DNA of 64,000 nt from Lysinibacillus odysseyi 34hs-1 = NBRC 100172 (GCF_001591965.1 NZ_BCVX01000001.1:248001-312000), one strand, 5' to 3'. Numbered from the stretch's first letter, positions 24,257 through 32,495 are shown. Numbers and translations: made by a program. Notes: generated by a model from the letters alone, not told the origin.

Positions 24257-24562
24257 ATAAGAACTCCCTCCCTATTTCATTTCATGTCAGAACATGATCT
24301 TCTCTATATCCTATTCCAAAGGAAATCCAATTCATGTTTATTCATTAAAAAGATCTCTTTGCTGGAAGGCATTTATGTCTTCTTATACGGGATGCCACTT
24401 TTCAGGTCAGAAAGCAGCAGTTTTTATTACCACCTATTTAAGAAGAAGGGTTTTCCATAAATAAACAGAACTAGTTATATAGACAACGGAATATCCTCTA
24501 AAAATTCTTGGATACCCATGATGCAGTAAACTTTTATAAAATTAATGGAAGGGAATGGGAAT
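24257..24562. other. Gap of about 300 bp between divergent genes
   Basis: It holds the promoter regions of the genes at 23831 and 24563. No reading frame with a ribosome binding site and no hairpin stands out. Confidence 0.3.
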
Positions 24563-25054
24563 ATGAAAAATATAATCGGAGTACTTCTCTATTGTTCAGT
24601 GCTCATTCTATTTACGTTATATATTGGCTTCTCACATTCTGCAGCTGCTAAAAATGAAGCGGAAGATAATAATATAACTTGGCAGTTTCATAATATTGCC
24701 ACTTCGGTAAGTACAGAGGAATTTACGATAACCAGCTATATTGATGAATTGAAATTAGATAAAATAAAGCAAACGACAGCTTCAGAACCGAACCGGACAA
24801 AAGCAAAAGTGGAATATCGACTTCTCAAATTGGATAGTAGTGGTTCATTTGTAGATACAGGAATTTATAATATTCTGGAAGGTTCGCCGTGCAAAAGTAA
24901 ATCTGCCGGTAATCTATATGGTTCAATCAGTCCGGGTACTTATAAAATTCTCATTTCGAACTTAACTGGCCATGATGCACGCGTACATTCGGAAAGAGTA
25001 TTGGATGAAAAACCTAAACGAGCTGCTGCACTTGCCTGTTTATTTACTTATTAA
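24563..25054 (+). CDS. Secreted hypothetical protein, 163 aa
   Basis: ATG 24563 gives MKNIIGVLLYCSVLILFTLY followed by ...HSAAAKNEA, a signal peptide with an Ala-x-Ala cleavage site. The mature protein of about 135 residues is strand-rich, with a Gly-Ser region (GSPCKSKSAGNLYGSISPGT). The spacing SPGTYKILISNLTG resembles a small beta-sandwich. Two Cys residues could form a disulfide. No family is recognised. It is a single gene with a good terminator. Confidence 0.78.
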   Translation: MKNIIGVLLYCSVLILFTLYIGFSHSAAAKNEAEDNNITWQFHNIATSVSTEEFTITSYIDELKLDKIKQTTASEPNRTKAKVEYRLLKLDSSGSFVDTGIYNILEGSPCKSKSAGNLYGSISPGTYKILISNLTGHDARVHSERVLDEKPKRAAALACLFTY

Positions 25055-25072
25055 GTGCAGCTATTCAGCAAG

Positions 25073-25113
25073 AAAGGACATTAGATGACTTCTGCATAAT
25101 GTCCTTTTTATTT
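25073..25113 (+). terminator. Terminator of the 24563 gene
   Basis: AAAGGACATTA and TAATGTCCTTT arms around a 13-base loop, then TTTATTTT. Confidence 0.85.
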
Positions 25114-25127
25114 TGCCTTTGCAACGT

Positions 25128-25928
25128 TTACGATAAAATCCACCCGCTCAGCACCATACCGATGTTCAGAACAAAATGAAAAAGGGTGCCTGGGTAAATA
25201 CTGTTTGTTTTATAGACGACCAGTCCGTAAAAGAGCCCCGCTATTGAAAAGAACAGACTGATTAGAAACGGTATCCCGATTGCCAAATGCAGCAGACCAA
25301 AACCGATGCTTGTTACAGCTAATGTGTACGGGATGGAAGTATGCCGCAGGAGGCTTGAAAACAGCGGCCCCCGCCAAATCAGCTCCTCAAATACCGCATT
25401 AATCAAGGAAAAGAAAAGAGCAAAAAACAGCAACGATTTCACCGCCTCCATCCCCTGCATGACAATAAACGGAATGTAGACCGCGATATTCACGATCAGT
25501 CCAATAAACCAAAAGCGAAAGACCGGAATGGCATGACCCCGCAGCTTTAGTTGCGTATGCCAATTCGGCTTCTGGTGGAAGAATGAAATCGGCTGTTTGT
25601 ACAGTAGATGCGTTATGTATAGTCCAAGGATGATGATGCTTAAAGAAAGTCTGTTGAAAATAATGCGCCATTCTCGTTGGATATCAGTCGCTGCCACCCA
25701 GTTATTCACGAATTGGAAGAAAGCAAACCCTATAAGGAATGCAATATATAAGGCATTGATAAAGCGTGTTCTCGGATTAGCTGCATACAATCCAACAAGC
25801 AGCAGTAAAATAACTCCCAGTACGAGCCACCACTCAAAAGCGCCCGCAACAAGCCCCAACAGAAACAATACGGCAAGGCCTACCTTGCCAAAATCTACAC
25901 GACGAACAGTAAATGGCTCTTCCACCAA
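25128..25928 (-). CDS. CPBP family intramembrane metalloprotease
   Basis: The 266 residues have about eight membrane helices. The CPBP/Abi motifs are present: AVFEELIWRGPLFSSLLRHT (Glu-Glu-x3-Arg), FGLLHLAIGIPF (His) and FHFVLNIGM (His ... Asn). These form the metal site of Rce1-like intramembrane proteases. Roles in the family include bacteriocin self-immunity and processing of peptides. ATG at 25928 follows a weak ribosome binding site. A small membrane protein gene lies 35 bases upstream in the same direction. Confidence 0.88.
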   Translation of the reverse strand: MVEEPFTVRRVDFGKVGLAVLFLLGLVAGAFEWWLVLGVILLLLVGLYAANPRTRFINALYIAFLIGFAFFQFVNNWVAATDIQREWRIIFNRLSLSIIILGLYITHLLYKQPISFFHQKPNWHTQLKLRGHAIPVFRFWFIGLIVNIAVYIPFIVMQGMEAVKSLLFFALFFSLINAVFEELIWRGPLFSSLLRHTSIPYTLAVTSIGFGLLHLAIGIPFLISLFFSIAGLFYGLVVYKTNSIYPGTLFHFVLNIGMVLSGWILS

Positions 25929-25963
25929 GAGTCATTCCCTTCTGTTTAAAAATTTCAGACAAG

Positions 25964-26188
25964 CTACTGCATCATATGGTTGAAGAGATAAAAATTATAA
26001 ATTACCGGTACAAGTAAAGCAATGGCAAGACAGATAACTGCCGCTAAACGCGATTGCTTGATCTTTCTTTCGTCTCCCTCTTTCAAATATTGAAAATAGT
26101 AGAGTGTACAATAAAAACAAAGAATCAAAAAAACAGTCTTTAAAACCCCTAGCCAGCCTATTGCTCCAAATTGGTTTACAGCTTCCAT
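25964..26188 (-). CDS. Small two-helix membrane protein, 74 aa
   Basis: Two membrane helices (about 12-33 and 48-68) flank a basic loop (KEGDERKIKQSRLA). ATG at 26188 follows GGAGGGGACTAA. It lies just upstream of the CPBP protease gene and may be its partner. No family is recognised. Confidence 0.7.
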   Translation of the reverse strand: MEAVNQFGAIGWLGVLKTVFLILCFYCTLYYFQYLKEGDERKIKQSRLAAVICLAIALLVPVIYNFYLFNHMMQ

Positions 26189-26232
26189 TTAGTCCCCTCC
26201 TTCCTACCTTACGTTCCTATTAGCTCAAAGTT

Positions 26233-26724
26233 TCAAAGCTCAGGAATATCTCGAACATTTCTAATCATCACATCGAAGTCAGCTGTACTTGTAGAAAACT
26301 TACTCACCTTTACAAAGCCAAGCTTTTCATAAAGATGGATTGCCCGCTTATTGAACGCAGCAACTGTCAGCCGGATCGGTAGACGCGGGTGCAGCTTTTC
26401 AATCTGCTCTACTATAAATGTACAGAACGAAAGCCCCTCACCCTTTCCCGTCAGTGCGGGATGGAGTCCAAGTCCCATGTCGATTGCATCTTCCTTATAC
26501 ATACCGTGTTTCTTTCCAATAGGTACTTGAGCAGGAGCACCGGTGCAGAAGAAACCGACCAGCTTGTCATTTTCATCTTCCAGCGCACGATAAGAACCAC
26601 TCAATAGCTCTGCTCTACCCTCTGCTGTATATTCATTATTATAAAAGTCATATGGCGCTTCATACCGCCAGCCGAGAATTTCAGCGGCCTTCATTTCATC
26701 CATTTGTGCTACACGGAGCTTCAT
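26233..26724 (-). CDS. GNAT family N-acetyltransferase
   Basis: The 163 residues show the GNAT fold. Motif A is LGLHPALTGKGEGLSFCTFI (about 84-103; the usual Q/RxxGxG/A appears as TGKGEG), and the late helix is NKRAIHLYEKLGFVKVSKF (about 128-146), typical of RimI/RimJ-like enzymes. ATG at 26724 follows GGGGGAGGGGAAG. It transfers acetyl from acetyl-CoA to an unknown amine. Seven GNAT genes occur in this window. Confidence 0.88.
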   Translation of the reverse strand: MKLRVAQMDEMKAAEILGWRYEAPYDFYNNEYTAEGRAELLSGSYRALEDENDKLVGFFCTGAPAQVPIGKKHGMYKEDAIDMGLGLHPALTGKGEGLSFCTFIVEQIEKLHPRLPIRLTVAAFNKRAIHLYEKLGFVKVSKFSTSTADFDVMIRNVRDIPEL

Positions 26725-27143
26725 CGATACTTCCCCTCCCCCTTATTATTCAATTCAATTGTAACCTTATTTTCCCAAAACTTGAAGACCCATCAAATCG
26801 GGAGGTGAAAATAATGTAACTGCAAACACCACGCTGTCTATTTAAGAAATTTAAAAGAAAAAGATCTTGAGGGTAAAAGCATTTATATACAAATGTAGAA
26901 GTCAGAAAACATTTAGGCGGTACTGTCGATTCCGCTTTAATAAAAGAAAATTTCACGATGATTCTCGCCTCTCCGGCTACCGGACAGGTCGGGAAGAGGC
27001 TATAGAAAGGAATGTATAAAGGCATCCATCAATTTTGCTTTTCGGCAGCTGAATATCTCGAAAGATTTGGTTCCGGGCAAATTATTTATAAAATAATGCT
27101 ATAGCAAGCTTTCCTCGGCATTTTAGGAATACCTTCTATTCCA
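26725..27143. other. Gap with gene remnants
   Basis: A plus-strand frame without a start (about 26892-27005) reads ...VEVRKHLGGTVDSALIKENF... and ASPATGQVGKRL. A GGAGGTGA ribosome binding site with ATG-TAA (26802-26820) lies ahead of it. This looks like the broken 3' part of a former gene, but I cannot name the family. Confidence 0.3.
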
Positions 27144-27920
27144 ATGCTATCCGGTCTATTCCTTGTGCTATTTTCATACCTATTTAGCACTGTTACTTGT
27201 TCGCCATGTAAAGGAGGAATTATTATCAACCGGATTCCGAATGGGTCGATAGGCTTTTATGCTAAGGTAGCAGGCATAGGGCTTTTGCTGATGGCTGTGC
27301 TGGCCGGTTTTTCGAATGGGATGGTCCTGAATCGTCTCTTAGTGGAAGCTGAAGCGGTAAAAACGGCAGCAAACCTTATAGAAAATGGAGTGCTGCTCCG
27401 TGCTGGATTCGGGTGCTTTATTATTGTACTTCTCCTGGATGTCATCGTTGCCTGGGCTCTTTATACTCTATTCAAACCGATTAGCCTTGATCTTTCATTA
27501 CTTGCTGCCTGGCTGCGCCTGCTCTATACAGCCGTCTTCGGTGCTTCTCTTTTTCATATTGCCGAAATCATTGGACTTCTGGATAACCCACTTCCCCCTT
27601 CGCCCGAGCAGATTCTTTTTCTTATAAGCTCATTTCATAACGGCTGGCTGATCAGTCTCCTATTTTTTGCTCTTCATCTATTGATTCTAGGCTACTTAAT
27701 TATCCGCTCCAGCGGCTATGTACCGAAGCTAATCGGCTTTCTCCTTGTACTTGCTGCCATTGCTTATACTGCAGACAGTCTTGCCTATTTCCTGTTGCCT
27801 GATTACATTCATTATGAAAAGACCCTGCTGCTCATTGTAACGTTTTGCGGAGTGCTTGGAGAGCTTTCTCTTGCCTGCTGGCTGTTGCTAAAAGGCGTCA
27901 AAATGAAGCCTGTTCGATAA
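27144..27920 (+). CDS. DUF4386 family membrane protein
   Basis: Six membrane helices and the spacing of the loop segments match DUF4386 proteins. The start is uncertain. ATG 27144 has no ribosome binding site, while AAAGGAGG (27210-27217) is a perfect site followed by ATT ATT ATC (27219-27227), giving MIINRIPNGSIGFYAKVAGIG or a shorter form. A non-standard ATT or ATC start, as for infC, would fit best. If so the product is about 232 residues. Function of the family is unknown. Confidence 0.82.
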   Translation: MLSGLFLVLFSYLFSTVTCSPCKGGIIINRIPNGSIGFYAKVAGIGLLLMAVLAGFSNGMVLNRLLVEAEAVKTAANLIENGVLLRAGFGCFIIVLLLDVIVAWALYTLFKPISLDLSLLAAWLRLLYTAVFGASLFHIAEIIGLLDNPLPPSPEQILFLISSFHNGWLISLLFFALHLLILGYLIIRSSGYVPKLIGFLLVLAAIAYTADSLAYFLLPDYIHYEKTLLLIVTFCGVLGELSLACWLLLKGVKMKPVR

Positions 27921-28051
27921 TGCTTCAGTATTTCAAACAGATATAAGTAAAACTTATGTTATTTCATAAATTTTATAAAATTTACTTATATTTAGAAAAA
28001 GCTATACTAAAAGTAGAAGATTTTGTAATGTAATGAAGGAGGAATGATTCC

Positions 28052-28414
28052 ATGATTAAAGGGATTCATCACGTACAAATTACGATTCCAAAAGCAGCAG
28101 AAAAAGAAGGTAAGCAATTTTACTGCAGTGTATTAGGTTTTGAAGAGGTGGAAAAGCCTGATTCTCTAAAAGGCAGAGGGGGCTTTTGGGTAAAAGCCGG
28201 TGACCGGGATGTCCATATCGGTACAGAGGACGGATTTGACCGCCTAACGACAAAAGCCCATATCGCTTACGAAGTAGAAGACCTCTCCTACTGGAGAACG
28301 AAACTGGAAGCAGAAAACATCAATATTTTGGATGCAGTCCCGATTCCCGGTTTTGACCGTTTCGAGTTCAGGGATCCATTCGGCAACCGGGTGGAAATGA
28401 TTCAGCTGTTATAA
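28052..28414 (+). CDS. VOC family protein (glyoxalase-like)
   Basis: The 120 residues have the vicinal oxygen chelate fold. HHVQITIP (His6 and His7) opens the first module, and RFEFRDPFGNRVEMIQLL (with the Glu ligand) closes the second. The middle KAHIAYEVEDLSYW supplies another His. These residues could bind a metal ion, so an isomerase, lyase or thiol-transfer activity is possible. ATG at 28052 follows GAAGGAGGAA. A methyltransferase gene follows 40 bases later. Confidence 0.9.
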   Translation: MIKGIHHVQITIPKAAEKEGKQFYCSVLGFEEVEKPDSLKGRGGFWVKAGDRDVHIGTEDGFDRLTTKAHIAYEVEDLSYWRTKLEAENINILDAVPIPGFDRFEFRDPFGNRVEMIQLL

Positions 28415-28454
28415 AAGGCAGTTTCCTCTATTGAAAATGAAGGGCGGGATACAC

Positions 28455-29231
28455 ATGGCGATTGATTTTCATGACGACAAAAACCGGAACAGCTACACTG
28501 CCCGGGAGGTAGACCGGACATGGACGGAAACAATTACAGGGCATGTACCATTTGAAAAGATAGCAAAAGCTGTCGATGTGGGCTGCGGCGGCGGCATTTA
28601 TACAAAGATGCTTTCTGCTATGGGCATCCCTTCCGTGACAGGAATAGACTTTTCCGAAACAATGCTTGACGCAGCACGTGAAAACTGTAAAACTTTACCT
28701 AACATTACATTTCGTTATGGCACTGCCCTCCGCACAGGTCTTGAGAGTCATGCTGCTGATTTCGTACTTGAAAGAGCGTTAATCCATCACATTACCGATT
28801 TACAGGCTTGTGTCCAAGAAGCCTATCGAATACTCGATAGCGGGGGTTATTATGTTATTCAGGACCGTACGCCTGATGATTGCTTACTCCCCGGAGACGA
28901 CAATCATATAAGAGGCTATTTTTTTGAATGCTTTCCAAACCTAAGAGATAAAGAAACGAGCCGCAGATATAGCAGTGAACGCGTAATTGAAACATTACAC
29001 GCTGCTCGTTTTCAACATATCCAGGAAATCAAATTATGGGAAACACGTAAGGTCTATGAGAGTAAAGAAGATGTATTGGAGGACCTGCGCCACAGAACGG
29101 GCAGGAGCATCTTACATGAGTTAGATGATCAAGAGCTGCAGGTACTGGTTGCCTATATTGACAATGCCCTTCCATCAAATTCCCCGATTCACGAAATGGA
29201 TCGTTGGACAGTTTGGATTGCTGTTAAATAG
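28455..29231 (+). CDS. Class I SAM-dependent methyltransferase
   Basis: ATG 28455 is preferred to 28431 because GAAGGGCGGG lies just ahead of it. The 258 residues include motif I AVDVGCGGGIYTKMLSAMGI (about 41-60), motif II TGIDFSETMLDAA and the post-I region, then GGYYVIQDRTPDDC. This is the Methyltransf_11 class. A C-terminal extension (EDLRHRTGRSILHEL...) shapes the substrate pocket. The substrate is unknown. It lies between a VOC and a GNAT gene, all on the plus strand, with gaps of 40 and 22 bases, so they form a probable operon. Confidence 0.9.
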   Translation: MAIDFHDDKNRNSYTAREVDRTWTETITGHVPFEKIAKAVDVGCGGGIYTKMLSAMGIPSVTGIDFSETMLDAARENCKTLPNITFRYGTALRTGLESHAADFVLERALIHHITDLQACVQEAYRILDSGGYYVIQDRTPDDCLLPGDDNHIRGYFFECFPNLRDKETSRRYSSERVIETLHAARFQHIQEIKLWETRKVYESKEDVLEDLRHRTGRSILHELDDQELQVLVAYIDNALPSNSPIHEMDRWTVWIAVK

Positions 29232-29253
29232 AGCAGAAAAGGAAATCACTTAT

Positions 29254-29718
29254 ATGCAAATACGACTCGCTCACTTAGAAGATGTTGACAATATTGTCGC
29301 CCTATTAAACGAAACTACTTTAGACCTGCACAATAAAGGCATCCAGCAATGGACCTACCCATGGAATAAAGACGGAATCAAGCAGCAAGTAATTGATTCC
29401 ACAGTGTACGTTTCTCTAGCAGAAGGGCATATTATCGGAACTTTCCGCATAGAAAATACTAATAGACCACTGTTCATAGATGCTGAAATCTACTATTTAT
29501 CACAAATTGCGGTCTCCCCTGCCTTTCAAGGAGGTACCATCGGTTCAGCGATTACCGCGTTTGCCTGCTCTTTCGCTAAAAAAATGAATAAGGCTCTCTA
29601 TTTAGATTGCTGGGCTGGAAATGAAGTGCTTAAAGCCTTTTACCAACGTAACGGCTTTGAGTATATTGGGGATTATCCTGAGGAAAATTATTTCATTAGT
29701 GTATTTCGGTGCATGTAG
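29254..29718 (+). CDS. GNAT family N-acetyltransferase
   Basis: ATG 29254 follows AAAAGGAAA. The 154 residues show IRLAHLEDVDNIVALLNETT at the N-terminus, the acetyl-CoA loop LSQIAVSPAFQGGTIGSAIT (about 87-106) and the terminal GNEVLKAFYQRNGFEYIGDY. The R/Q-x-x-G-x-G/A loop appears as Q-G-G-T-I-G, slightly divergent. It is the third gene of the VOC-methyltransferase-GNAT set. Confidence 0.88.
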   Translation: MQIRLAHLEDVDNIVALLNETTLDLHNKGIQQWTYPWNKDGIKQQVIDSTVYVSLAEGHIIGTFRIENTNRPLFIDAEIYYLSQIAVSPAFQGGTIGSAITAFACSFAKKMNKALYLDCWAGNEVLKAFYQRNGFEYIGDYPEENYFISVFRCM

Positions 29719-29764
29719 CTTAACTTTTGACTGCTCCTTTTTTTTGCAGATAGGAGGTACCATT

Positions 29765-30022
29765 TTGAAAAAACGCGCAGGTATGTTATCGGTTGTGTTT
29801 GTCATTATCAGCTTAATTCCTTTTTTTCTGACGTTGTATCCAGAAGCTTTTTCTGAGTATCTATTTTTAATCTCTGTTATTTCTTACTTTATCGCGATCA
29901 TCTTTGCATTAATTGCAGAAAAAGGTGTGTGGAAGGTTGCCGCTATCACCCTCCTTGTTATTATCACGGTTGCCCTCATCGCCTTTTATGCGTTCATGGG
30001 CATTTTCTGGAACCAGCCATAA
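29765..30022 (+). CDS. Small membrane protein with three helices, 85 aa
   Basis: TTG 29765 follows AGGAGG (29752-29757) at 7 bases. The product MKKRAGMLSVVFVIISLIPF... has three hydrophobic helices and almost no loops (helices at about 6-24, 27-47, 54-82). It lies 46 bases after the GNAT gene and before a strong terminator, so it ends that operon. No family is recognised. Confidence 0.78.
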   Translation: MKKRAGMLSVVFVIISLIPFFLTLYPEAFSEYLFLISVISYFIAIIFALIAEKGVWKVAAITLLVIITVALIAFYAFMGIFWNQP

Positions 30023-30025
30023 CAA

Positions 30026-30067
30026 TATCCCTTTCCTAAAGATCTATTTTAGGAAAGGGATTTTTTT
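30026..30067 (+). terminator. Operon terminator
   Basis: ATCCCTTTCCTAAA and TTTAGGAAAGGGAT are near-perfect 14-bp arms followed by TTTTTTT. Confidence 0.92.
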
Positions 30068-30172
30068 AGTTATGTACTCCTTTTATATATTGAAACTTTT
30101 TGGAAACTTATCCGTATTTAACAAGTGAAAGCTGTTTACTACATTTTGAACCCAAAAGGAGCGATACAGCAG

Positions 30173-31033
30173 ATGCTACACGAATCTATTCAACCACCTC
30201 ATTTCGGTGACCTGTTCCATCAAGGTCAGTTCGAAAAAATTTATAAACAAACATCGCAGGAATTTCAAAGCCTCGTTACACTTGAACAATTCGAAGAACT
30301 GGCCGCCCCTTTTAATGCCGACGTGTCTTCTTACCAGCTAGAGCTTTCTACAACCATTGGAAATATCGTGCAATACTTATGGCTGGATGACCAAAGAGAA
30401 AAAGCAATTCATGTCTCATTTGATGAAAACGGTATGATCCAAAGCTTTTATTTAAAGCCTTACACAACTTATCCGGACAGTGATAAACGGTACACCGAAA
30501 ATACATACATCATGCCGATCAGCGGAGACTGGTTTGTCTTTTGGGGCGGGACGAATGAATTCATTAATTACCATTACTCTTATGAAAACCAGCGTTATGC
30601 GTATGATCTAATACAAGTAAAAGACGGTGCCTCATTCAAGGAGACACCGCTGCAAAATGAACACTTCTATGCGTTCAATCAGGAAATCCTCTCCCCTGCT
30701 GCCGGTAAAGTCGTGAAGGTCATCGATGGACTGCATGATAATACACCTGGTGAGATGGATGCAGACAATCCCGCAGGAAACTATGTCATCATCGAACATA
30801 GCCATAAGGAATACAGCATGCTGGCCCACTTACGGAAACATTCTATTAAAGTACGTGAAGGAGACGCAGTAACAGAAGGCCAGTGTATCGGGTGCTGCGG
30901 GAATTCCGGGAATTCTTCAGAGCCACATTTGCATTTTCAGGTGATGGATTCCCCTGATTTCTATAACGCGACTTCTATTCGTATCCGTTTCAAGAATGGA
31001 CTGGATCCTGTTCAAGGAGACACCATATACTGA
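30173..31033 (+). CDS. M23 family metallopeptidase without signal peptide
   Basis: ATG 30173 is chosen because AAAAGGAG lies 11 bases upstream; a GTG at 30125 has none. The 286 residues hold an N-terminal DUF3887-like domain (about 10-95) and a C-terminal LytM/M23 domain (about 125-286: RYAYDLIQ, SPAAGKVVKVIDG, SMLAHLRKHSIKVREGDAVT, SSEPHLHFQVMDS). The His-x-His motif PHLHF and the first ligand Asp in RYAYD are present. M23 enzymes cut peptidoglycan cross-bridges outside the cell, but no signal peptide or membrane helix is seen here. Confidence 0.87.
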   Translation: MLHESIQPPHFGDLFHQGQFEKIYKQTSQEFQSLVTLEQFEELAAPFNADVSSYQLELSTTIGNIVQYLWLDDQREKAIHVSFDENGMIQSFYLKPYTTYPDSDKRYTENTYIMPISGDWFVFWGGTNEFINYHYSYENQRYAYDLIQVKDGASFKETPLQNEHFYAFNQEILSPAAGKVVKVIDGLHDNTPGEMDADNPAGNYVIIEHSHKEYSMLAHLRKHSIKVREGDAVTEGQCIGCCGNSGNSSEPHLHFQVMDSPDFYNATSIRIRFKNGLDPVQGDTIY

Positions 31034-31137
31034 TGTTATTTTCAAGATATATTTTTTAGTAAATAACCAAAAATAAAATTCAAAAAATTCCCTCAAATGT
31101 TATAATAAACTCAACTTATATAAAAGGAGTTGCGCCC

Positions 31138-31182
31138 ATGTTACCTAAGATTGCAGTAGATGTTTGTGTAAAAAACAAATAA
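31138..31182 (+). CDS. Leader peptide, 14 aa
   Basis: ATG 31138 follows AAAAGGAGTT and encodes MLPKIAVDVCVKNK, ending 50 bases before the acetyltransferase start. A TATAAT box (31101-31106) lies upstream. The stop codon immediately precedes the attenuator stem (31185). Peptides of this size next to alternative hairpins are typical of drug-inducible translation attenuation. Translation of the peptide is inferred from the ribosome binding site. Confidence 0.55.
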   Translation: MLPKIAVDVCVKNK

Positions 31183-31184
31183 CC

Positions 31185-31224
31185 AAGGGGTTGTATACCC
31201 AACTGCAGCCCCTTATAAAGGGAG
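31185..31224 (+). promoter_or_regulatory. Predicted translation attenuator
   Basis: AAGGGG (31185-31190) can pair with CCCCTT (31209-31214). CCCTT (31210-31214) can instead pair with AAGGG (31218-31222) of the AAAGGGAG ribosome binding site across a 3-base loop. The two structures exclude each other, so one exposes and one masks the site. Ribosome stalling in the leader peptide would favour masking or unmasking. Confidence 0.5.
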
Positions 31225-31231
31225 AAAAACA

Positions 31232-31795
31232 ATGGAACAATTGATGAATGAATTTTTAACAGGCAAGTTGATTACTTTGAAACAAATGACTTCAGATGAT
31301 TTGACGAAATTTGCCCAGATCGAAAATGAAATAGGCACGCTGCTGCTGGCAAATGATGATATCCCCTTTCCCGGCACCTTTGAAGATCATCGCACGTTTT
31401 TTGAGGGCATCAGCGGAAAGAAGGAAGAATTTATCTTCGGGATATTCGACCGTACATCTGATGAGCTGATTGGCTCATGCGGTGTATTTGCGGTAAATTG
31501 GAAGAACAGCACGTGCCAGGTCGGCATTGCCATTGCGAAAGACTGGCAAGGAAAAGGCTGCGGTACTGATGCGATGCAGACGCTTATTTCTTTTATTTTT
31601 AATTACATTCATATTCACAAAATTAAATTGCAGGTGTTCAGTTTTAACCAACCGGCTATCCGTTCCTATGAAAAATGCGGATTTGTAAAAGAAGGTGTTT
31701 TGCGAAACGAAGTATTCCGCTTTGGAACATTTCACGATATGCATCTTTTCGGTCTGCTGCGGGAGGATTGGATAGCTGCCCGAGAGGAGGTATAA
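31232..31795 (+). CDS. GNAT family N-acetyltransferase (RimJ/RimL-like)
   Basis: The 187 residues match RimJ/RimL-like acetyltransferases. LITLKQMTSDDLTKFAQIEN is the N-terminal module, VGIAIAKDWQGKGCGTDAMQ (about 92-111) holds the acetyl-CoA loop QGKGCG, and FNQPAIRSYEKCGFVKEGVL (about 136-155) is the C-terminal module. ATG at 31232 follows AAAGGGAG, the site that the attenuator can mask. Related enzymes acetylate ribosomal protein N-termini or antibiotics. The leader peptide hints at an inducible, possibly antibiotic-linked role (inference). A second GNAT gene follows. Confidence 0.9.
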   Translation: MEQLMNEFLTGKLITLKQMTSDDLTKFAQIENEIGTLLLANDDIPFPGTFEDHRTFFEGISGKKEEFIFGIFDRTSDELIGSCGVFAVNWKNSTCQVGIAIAKDWQGKGCGTDAMQTLISFIFNYIHIHKIKLQVFSFNQPAIRSYEKCGFVKEGVLRNEVFRFGTFHDMHLFGLLREDWIAAREEV

Positions 31796-31799
31796 GACA

Positions 31800-31832
31800 G
31801 TGGAAAAATTACGAAACAACTCTTCAAAATAA
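31800..31832 (+). CDS. Ten-codon minigene with strong ribosome binding site
   Basis: GTG 31800 encodes MEKLRNNSSK. Its GAGGAGG site (31784-31790) lies at the 3' end of the first GNAT gene. It lies between two GNAT genes and ends 20 bases before the second. It may be a leader that couples the two genes; it could also be chance. Confidence 0.3.
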   Translation: MEKLRNNSSK

Positions 31833-31851
31833 TATTTTGAGGAGGAAAAAC

Positions 31852-32262
31852 GTGAACATTACGTATAAACAGACAAAAACAATTAACCTAGAGCAAGTGG
31901 AGAACCTATATAACGATGTAGGATGGACAGCCTATACAAAGAATATGGACCTTCTTCAGCAGGCTTTACTACAGTCACTCGATGTGATTTCTGCCTGGGA
32001 CGGCGACCAGCTAGTCGGCCTCATCCGGACAGTCGGTGACGGCCTGACGATCCTCTATATCCAGGACATCCTCGTACTGGATGCCTATCAAAATCAAGGC
32101 ATTGCATCAAAGCTGCTGCAAATGGTTTTACAAAAACATGAGACTGTACGGCAAAAAGTGCTGCTGACGGAAGAAGCACCTGATGTACGTCACTTCTATG
32201 AAAAGAACGGCTTTGAATCATGCGACAAAGGCTCAGTTGTCGCTTTCGGCAGATTCCAATAA
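31852..32262 (+). CDS. GNAT family N-acetyltransferase
   Basis: GTG 31852 follows GAGGAGG at 6 bases. The 136 residues show the compact GNAT fold: VGWTAYTKNMDLLQQALLQS at the N-terminus, DILVLDAYQNQGIASKLLQM (about 73-92, loop QNQGIA) and HFYEKNGFESCDKGSVVAF at the end. The motif NDVGWTAYT resembles YyaT/PaiA-like enzymes. It shares a transcript with the preceding GNAT gene. Confidence 0.9.
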   Translation: MNITYKQTKTINLEQVENLYNDVGWTAYTKNMDLLQQALLQSLDVISAWDGDQLVGLIRTVGDGLTILYIQDILVLDAYQNQGIASKLLQMVLQKHETVRQKVLLTEEAPDVRHFYEKNGFESCDKGSVVAFGRFQ

Positions 32263-32265
32263 CGA

Positions 32266-32317
32266 AAAAAAGAGCTGCTGTGCCGGATTATACCGGCGCC
32301 TGGCAGCTCTTTTTTTC
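32266..32317. terminator. Strong bidirectional terminator
   Basis: AAAAAAAGAGCTGC and GCAGCTCTTTTTTT are outer arms around an inner TGCCGG / CCGGCG stem, followed by a T run. Confidence 0.85.
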
Positions 32318-32352
32318 AATTTGCGGACTAGAAAATCGGCCATTCTTTCGGG

Positions 32353-32463
32353 TTAATAGACCAATTTTACGTCTTAATAGACAATCCCGCCATGTTAATA
32401 GACAATTCTGTCATGATAATAGACAGTTTCAATGTATTAATAGACAATCCCACATTAATAGTC
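32353..32463. repeat. Six-unit array of a degenerate 21-bp repeat (array 1)
   Basis: The core (T/A)TAATAGAC occurs at 32353, 32374, 32395, 32416 and 32437, exactly 21 bases apart, with a sixth copy (TTAATAGTC) at 32455, 18 bases on. The core is followed by AATTC/AATCCC-like variable sequence. The array lies between a terminator and the 3' end of the minus-strand alcohol dehydrogenase gene. The same family recurs at 35445-35678. Confidence 0.9.
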
Positions 32464-32495
32464 TTTTAACGGATAAGCGAGCCACTCAGAAGTCC

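Noticed and set aside
26750-27025. 91-aa minus-strand frame
   Set aside because: No ribosome binding site; composition (Phe, Ser, Cys) is that of a shadow of the plus-strand remnant.
29602-30128. Frames around the small membrane gene at 29765 in other phases
   Set aside because: Only TTG 29765 has a ribosome binding site and a sensible three-helix product.
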